NCBI RefSeq assembly: GCF_021603645.1
Contig: NZ_BQHJ01000008.1
Span: 62,001-126,000 of the forward strand
Direction of reading: 5' to 3'
From: Pseudomonas pseudonitroreducens
GTDB lineage: Bacteria; Pseudomonadota; Gammaproteobacteria; Pseudomonadales; Pseudomonadaceae
Length of the DNA stretch: 64,000 bases
Shown here: piece after piece, positions 62,164-64,000 of the stretch
Position numbering within the stretch: the stretch's first letter is position 1
How the letters are laid out: each line of letters begins with the position of its first letter
Position numbers and translations under genes: made by a program
The notes under the pieces: model-generated
Seen by the model: the letters and a program-made list of their open reading frames with translations, nothing else
What the model was told of the DNA's origin: nothing
The model's database searches: none

Positions 62164-62924
62164 TCCTCGATGCCGCGCTGCTCGATGCGCTGCGCAAGGC
62201 CCACCATGTCGTGGTGTTCACCGGTGCCGGCGTTTCCGCCGAGAGCGGCATTCCCACCTTCCGCGACCGTCTCACGGGGTTGTGGGAGCGTTTCGACGCG
62301 GCCTCCCTGGCCACCGCCGAAGCCTTCCGCGCCGACCCGGCGCTGGTCTGGGGCTGGTATGAATGGCGGCGCAGCGTCGTCCGTCACGCGCAGCCCAATC
62401 CCGCGCACCTGGCCATTGCCGCGCTGGCGGGCAAGGTGCCGCGGCTCACGCTGATCACCCAGAACGTCGACGACCTCCACGAGCGCGCCGGCAGCCGGGA
62501 CGTCACCCACCTGCACGGCCAGCTGGAACGCCCGCGCTGCTTCAAATGCCAGCGTGAGCCGGAAGCGCCGCTGCCACCAGCGGACGAGCCGGAAGCCGGC
62601 CGCCGCCTCGCCCCGCCGACCTGCGCCCATTGCGGCGGCCCGCTACGCCCGGGCGTGGTGTGGTTCGGCGAAAGCCTGCCAATGAACGCCATCAGCCACG
62701 CCTTCCAGGCCGCCGAGGATTGTGACCTGCTGATTTCCGTGGGCACCTCCGGCGTGGTCTACCCGGCGGCCGAAGCCCCCCAGGTCGCCTGGCGCGCCGG
62801 GGCGACCGTCCTGCACATCAATCCGGCACCGGGCCCGCTGCACGGCGAACGCGACTTCGCCCTCGCCAGCGCGGCGGGCGTTGCCTTGCCAGCTTTGCTG
62901 AACGCGGCTTTCGCCGCGTATTGA
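62160..62924 (+). CDS. cobB: NAD-dependent protein deacylase, Sir2 family
   Basis: 254 aa. Sir2 motifs: FTGAGVSAESGIPTFRD, TQNVDDLHERAGS, HLHGQLE (catalytic His), and a zinc module C-x2-C ... C-x2-C (RCFKCQ, CAHCGG). RPGVVWFGESLP and VGTSGVVYPAA complete the NAD pocket. It removes acyl groups from lysines. ATG overlaps the TGA of the diguanylate cyclase gene, so the two are translated together. Confidence 0.93.
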   Translation: MILDAALLDALRKAHHVVVFTGAGVSAESGIPTFRDRLTGLWERFDAASLATAEAFRADPALVWGWYEWRRSVVRHAQPNPAHLAIAALAGKVPRLTLITQNVDDLHERAGSRDVTHLHGQLERPRCFKCQREPEAPLPPADEPEAGRRLAPPTCAHCGGPLRPGVVWFGESLPMNAISHAFQAAEDCDLLISVGTSGVVYPAAEAPQVAWRAGATVLHINPAPGPLHGERDFALASAAGVALPALLNAAFAAY

Positions 62925-62946
62925 TGGCGAAGTAGCTCTCGACCTA

Positions 62947-63672
62947 CTCATTCATCATCCGAGCCGCTGGCAGCTCCTGTTCGCGAGCAAGCTCGCTCCT
63001 ACAAAGAGCAACAGCAAGCCGGGGCCGTGTTCAGTTGCACGTTCCCCGGACCGGGTCCCACGTTGCTGATCGCGCAGGAACGCTCAACGTAGGATGGCGT
63101 GGAGCGCAGCGATACCCATCACCCACAACTCGGGCAGCATGGGTATCGCTGCGCTCCACCCATCCTACTCATCCATCATTCCAGCCACTGCCAGCTCCTG
63201 TTCGCGAGCAAGCTCGCTCCTACGAAGAGCGCCAGCAAGCCAGGGCCGTGTTCAGTTGCACGTTCCCCGGACCGGGCCCTTCGCTGCTGATCGCGCAGGA
63301 ACGCTCAACCGTAGGATGGCGTGGAGCGCAGCGATACCCATCAATTCGTGCACCGACAGCATGGGTATCGCTACGCTCCACCCATCCTACTCATCCATCA
63401 TCCGAGCCGCTGGCAGCTCCTGTTCGCGAGCAAGCTCGCTCCTACCAAGAGCAACAGCAAGCCGGGGCCGTGTTCAGTCGCACGTTCCCCGGACCGGGCC
63501 CCACGTTGCTGATCGCGCAGGAACGCTCAACGTAGGATGGCGTGGAGCGCAGCGATACCCATCATCCGCAGCTCGGGCAGCATGGGTATCGCTGCGCTCC
63601 ACCCATCCTACTCATCCATTATTCCAGCCACTGCCAGCTCCTGTTCGCGAGCAAGCTCGCTCCTACGAAGAG
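62947..63672. repeat. Tandem array, 3.3 units of 221-222 bp, each with a REP element and a family B pair
   Basis: Units start at 62947, 63168, 63390 and 63611 (last partial). Each has a family A REP copy, a spacer of about 85 bp containing CGTTCCCCGGACCGGG, and a family B inverted pair. Units 1 and 3 share CATCCGAGCCGCTGGCAGCT, while 2 and 4 share CATTCCAGCCACTGCCAGCT, so the array is a duplicated A-B dimer of about 443 bp. Confidence 0.9.
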
Positions 63673-63689
63673 CCCATCGGCACCGACCG

Positions 63690-64000
63690 CTAAACCGCCG
63701 GCATCTGCAACGTCACGCAATGGATGCCGCCACCCCCGGCGGCGATCGGGTCGATGTTCAGCTGCACGATCTCGCGGTCCGGGTAGAGTTCGCTGAGCAA
63801 GGCGTGGCAATGCTCATCGGCTGCCGCATCGCCGAACTTCGGCGCTATTACCCCGCCATTCACCGGCAGGTAGTTGATGTAGCCGGCGGCGAAGTCGGGA
63901 TTGTCGCGGTTGTACGCGCTCGGCTTGGGCTTCATCGGCGGTGGCAGGGTGTGCAGCTTCAGCGGGCGGCCATCGGCATCCGTGGCGGTCTTGAGGATCT
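63690..64000 (-). CDS. aguA: Agmatine deiminase, C-terminal part, partial
   Basis: The gene enters from the right edge; about 103 residues and the stop are present. The C-terminal motif AAGGGGIHCVTLQMPAV holds the catalytic Cys of agmatine deiminase / guanidino-modifying enzymes, and NYLPVNGGVIAPKFGDAAAD is the usual preceding block. The enzyme converts agmatine to N-carbamoylputrescine in the cytoplasm. The rest of the gene and its operon lie outside the window. Confidence 0.88.
   Translation of the reverse strand, partial: ILKTATDADGRPLKLHTLPPPMKPKPSAYNRDNPDFAAGYINYLPVNGGVIAPKFGDAAADEHCHALLSELYPDREIVQLNIDPIAAGGGGIHCVTLQMPAV

Noticed and set aside
63035-63693. Plus-strand frames of 166 and 199 residues upstream of aguA
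   Set aside because: They translate the tandem REP/family B array and have no ribosome site or domain.

Overview
The window is chromosomal DNA of a Pseudomonas. The evidence is high GC coding DNA throughout, P. putida/P. aeruginosa-like gene orders (the ped/exa quinoprotein alcohol genes, and gntR-gntK-gntP next to a GapN-like gene), a Pseudomonas-type DUF2790 protein, and many copies of the pseudomonad intergenic palindromes (the GCGAGCAAGCTCGC REP core and others). A species close to P. nitroreducens/P. citronellolis is my inference only. No rRNA, tRNA, CRISPR array, IS element or prophage was seen.

Layout. 1-15.4 kb is an alcohol oxidation district. It holds the end of a Fis-type activator, a quinohemoprotein alcohol dehydrogenase with an AldA-type aldehyde dehydrogenase behind a sigma-54 promoter, ExaC, a PedH-like quinoprotein carrying the lanthanide-type Asp, three quinoprotein accessory genes, cytochrome c550 (exaB), calcium-type exaA and a pentapeptide-repeat protein. 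15.5-16.9 kb is an AhpD-like gene whose 3' end has been amplified with downstream palindromes into four 234-bp repeats. 17-20.7 kb is cytosine salvage (codB, a PucR regulator, codA). 21.2-24.6 kb is a tryptophan tryptophylquinone amine dehydrogenase cluster (aauB-E-D-A plus cytochrome c). 25.3-30.6 kb is gluconate uptake and phosphorylation with three GntR operators, followed by a GapN-like dehydrogenase.

31-37 kb holds a triple RidA fusion protein, a Bro-N antirepressor-like gene, and an NAD(P)-binding protein with two dienelactone-hydrolase-like enzymes divergent from a LysR regulator. 37.2-42.4 kb is a Pho-box-controlled pstSCAB operon that continues into a degenerate Fic-fold protein and a HAD phosphatase instead of phoU. 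42.8-45 kb holds a fatty acid hydroxylase and an AT-rich, TTG-started gene with a Shedu-type (DUF4263) nuclease domain, the best defence candidate here. 45.1-48.4 kb is an ECF sigma/anti-sigma pair divergent from a catalase-like/cytochrome b561/DUF2790 operon; both promoters carry the same GGGAATA-N15-CGTC architecture.

48.5-52 kb is a three-gene amidohydrolase/monooxygenase/esterase operon. 52.5-55.7 kb is a classical autotransporter. 55.8-64 kb carries rlhA, a small Cys-motif protein, a PaiB-like protein, two diguanylate cyclases, a Sir2 deacylase, a second composite repeat array (about 221 bp units) and the end of an agmatine deiminase gene.

How it fits together: periplasmic quinoproteins (PQQ and TTQ) feed electrons to c-type cytochromes, and the adjacent aldehyde dehydrogenases take the aldehydes on to acids. 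PQQ biosynthesis genes and most regulators of these pathways lie outside the window.
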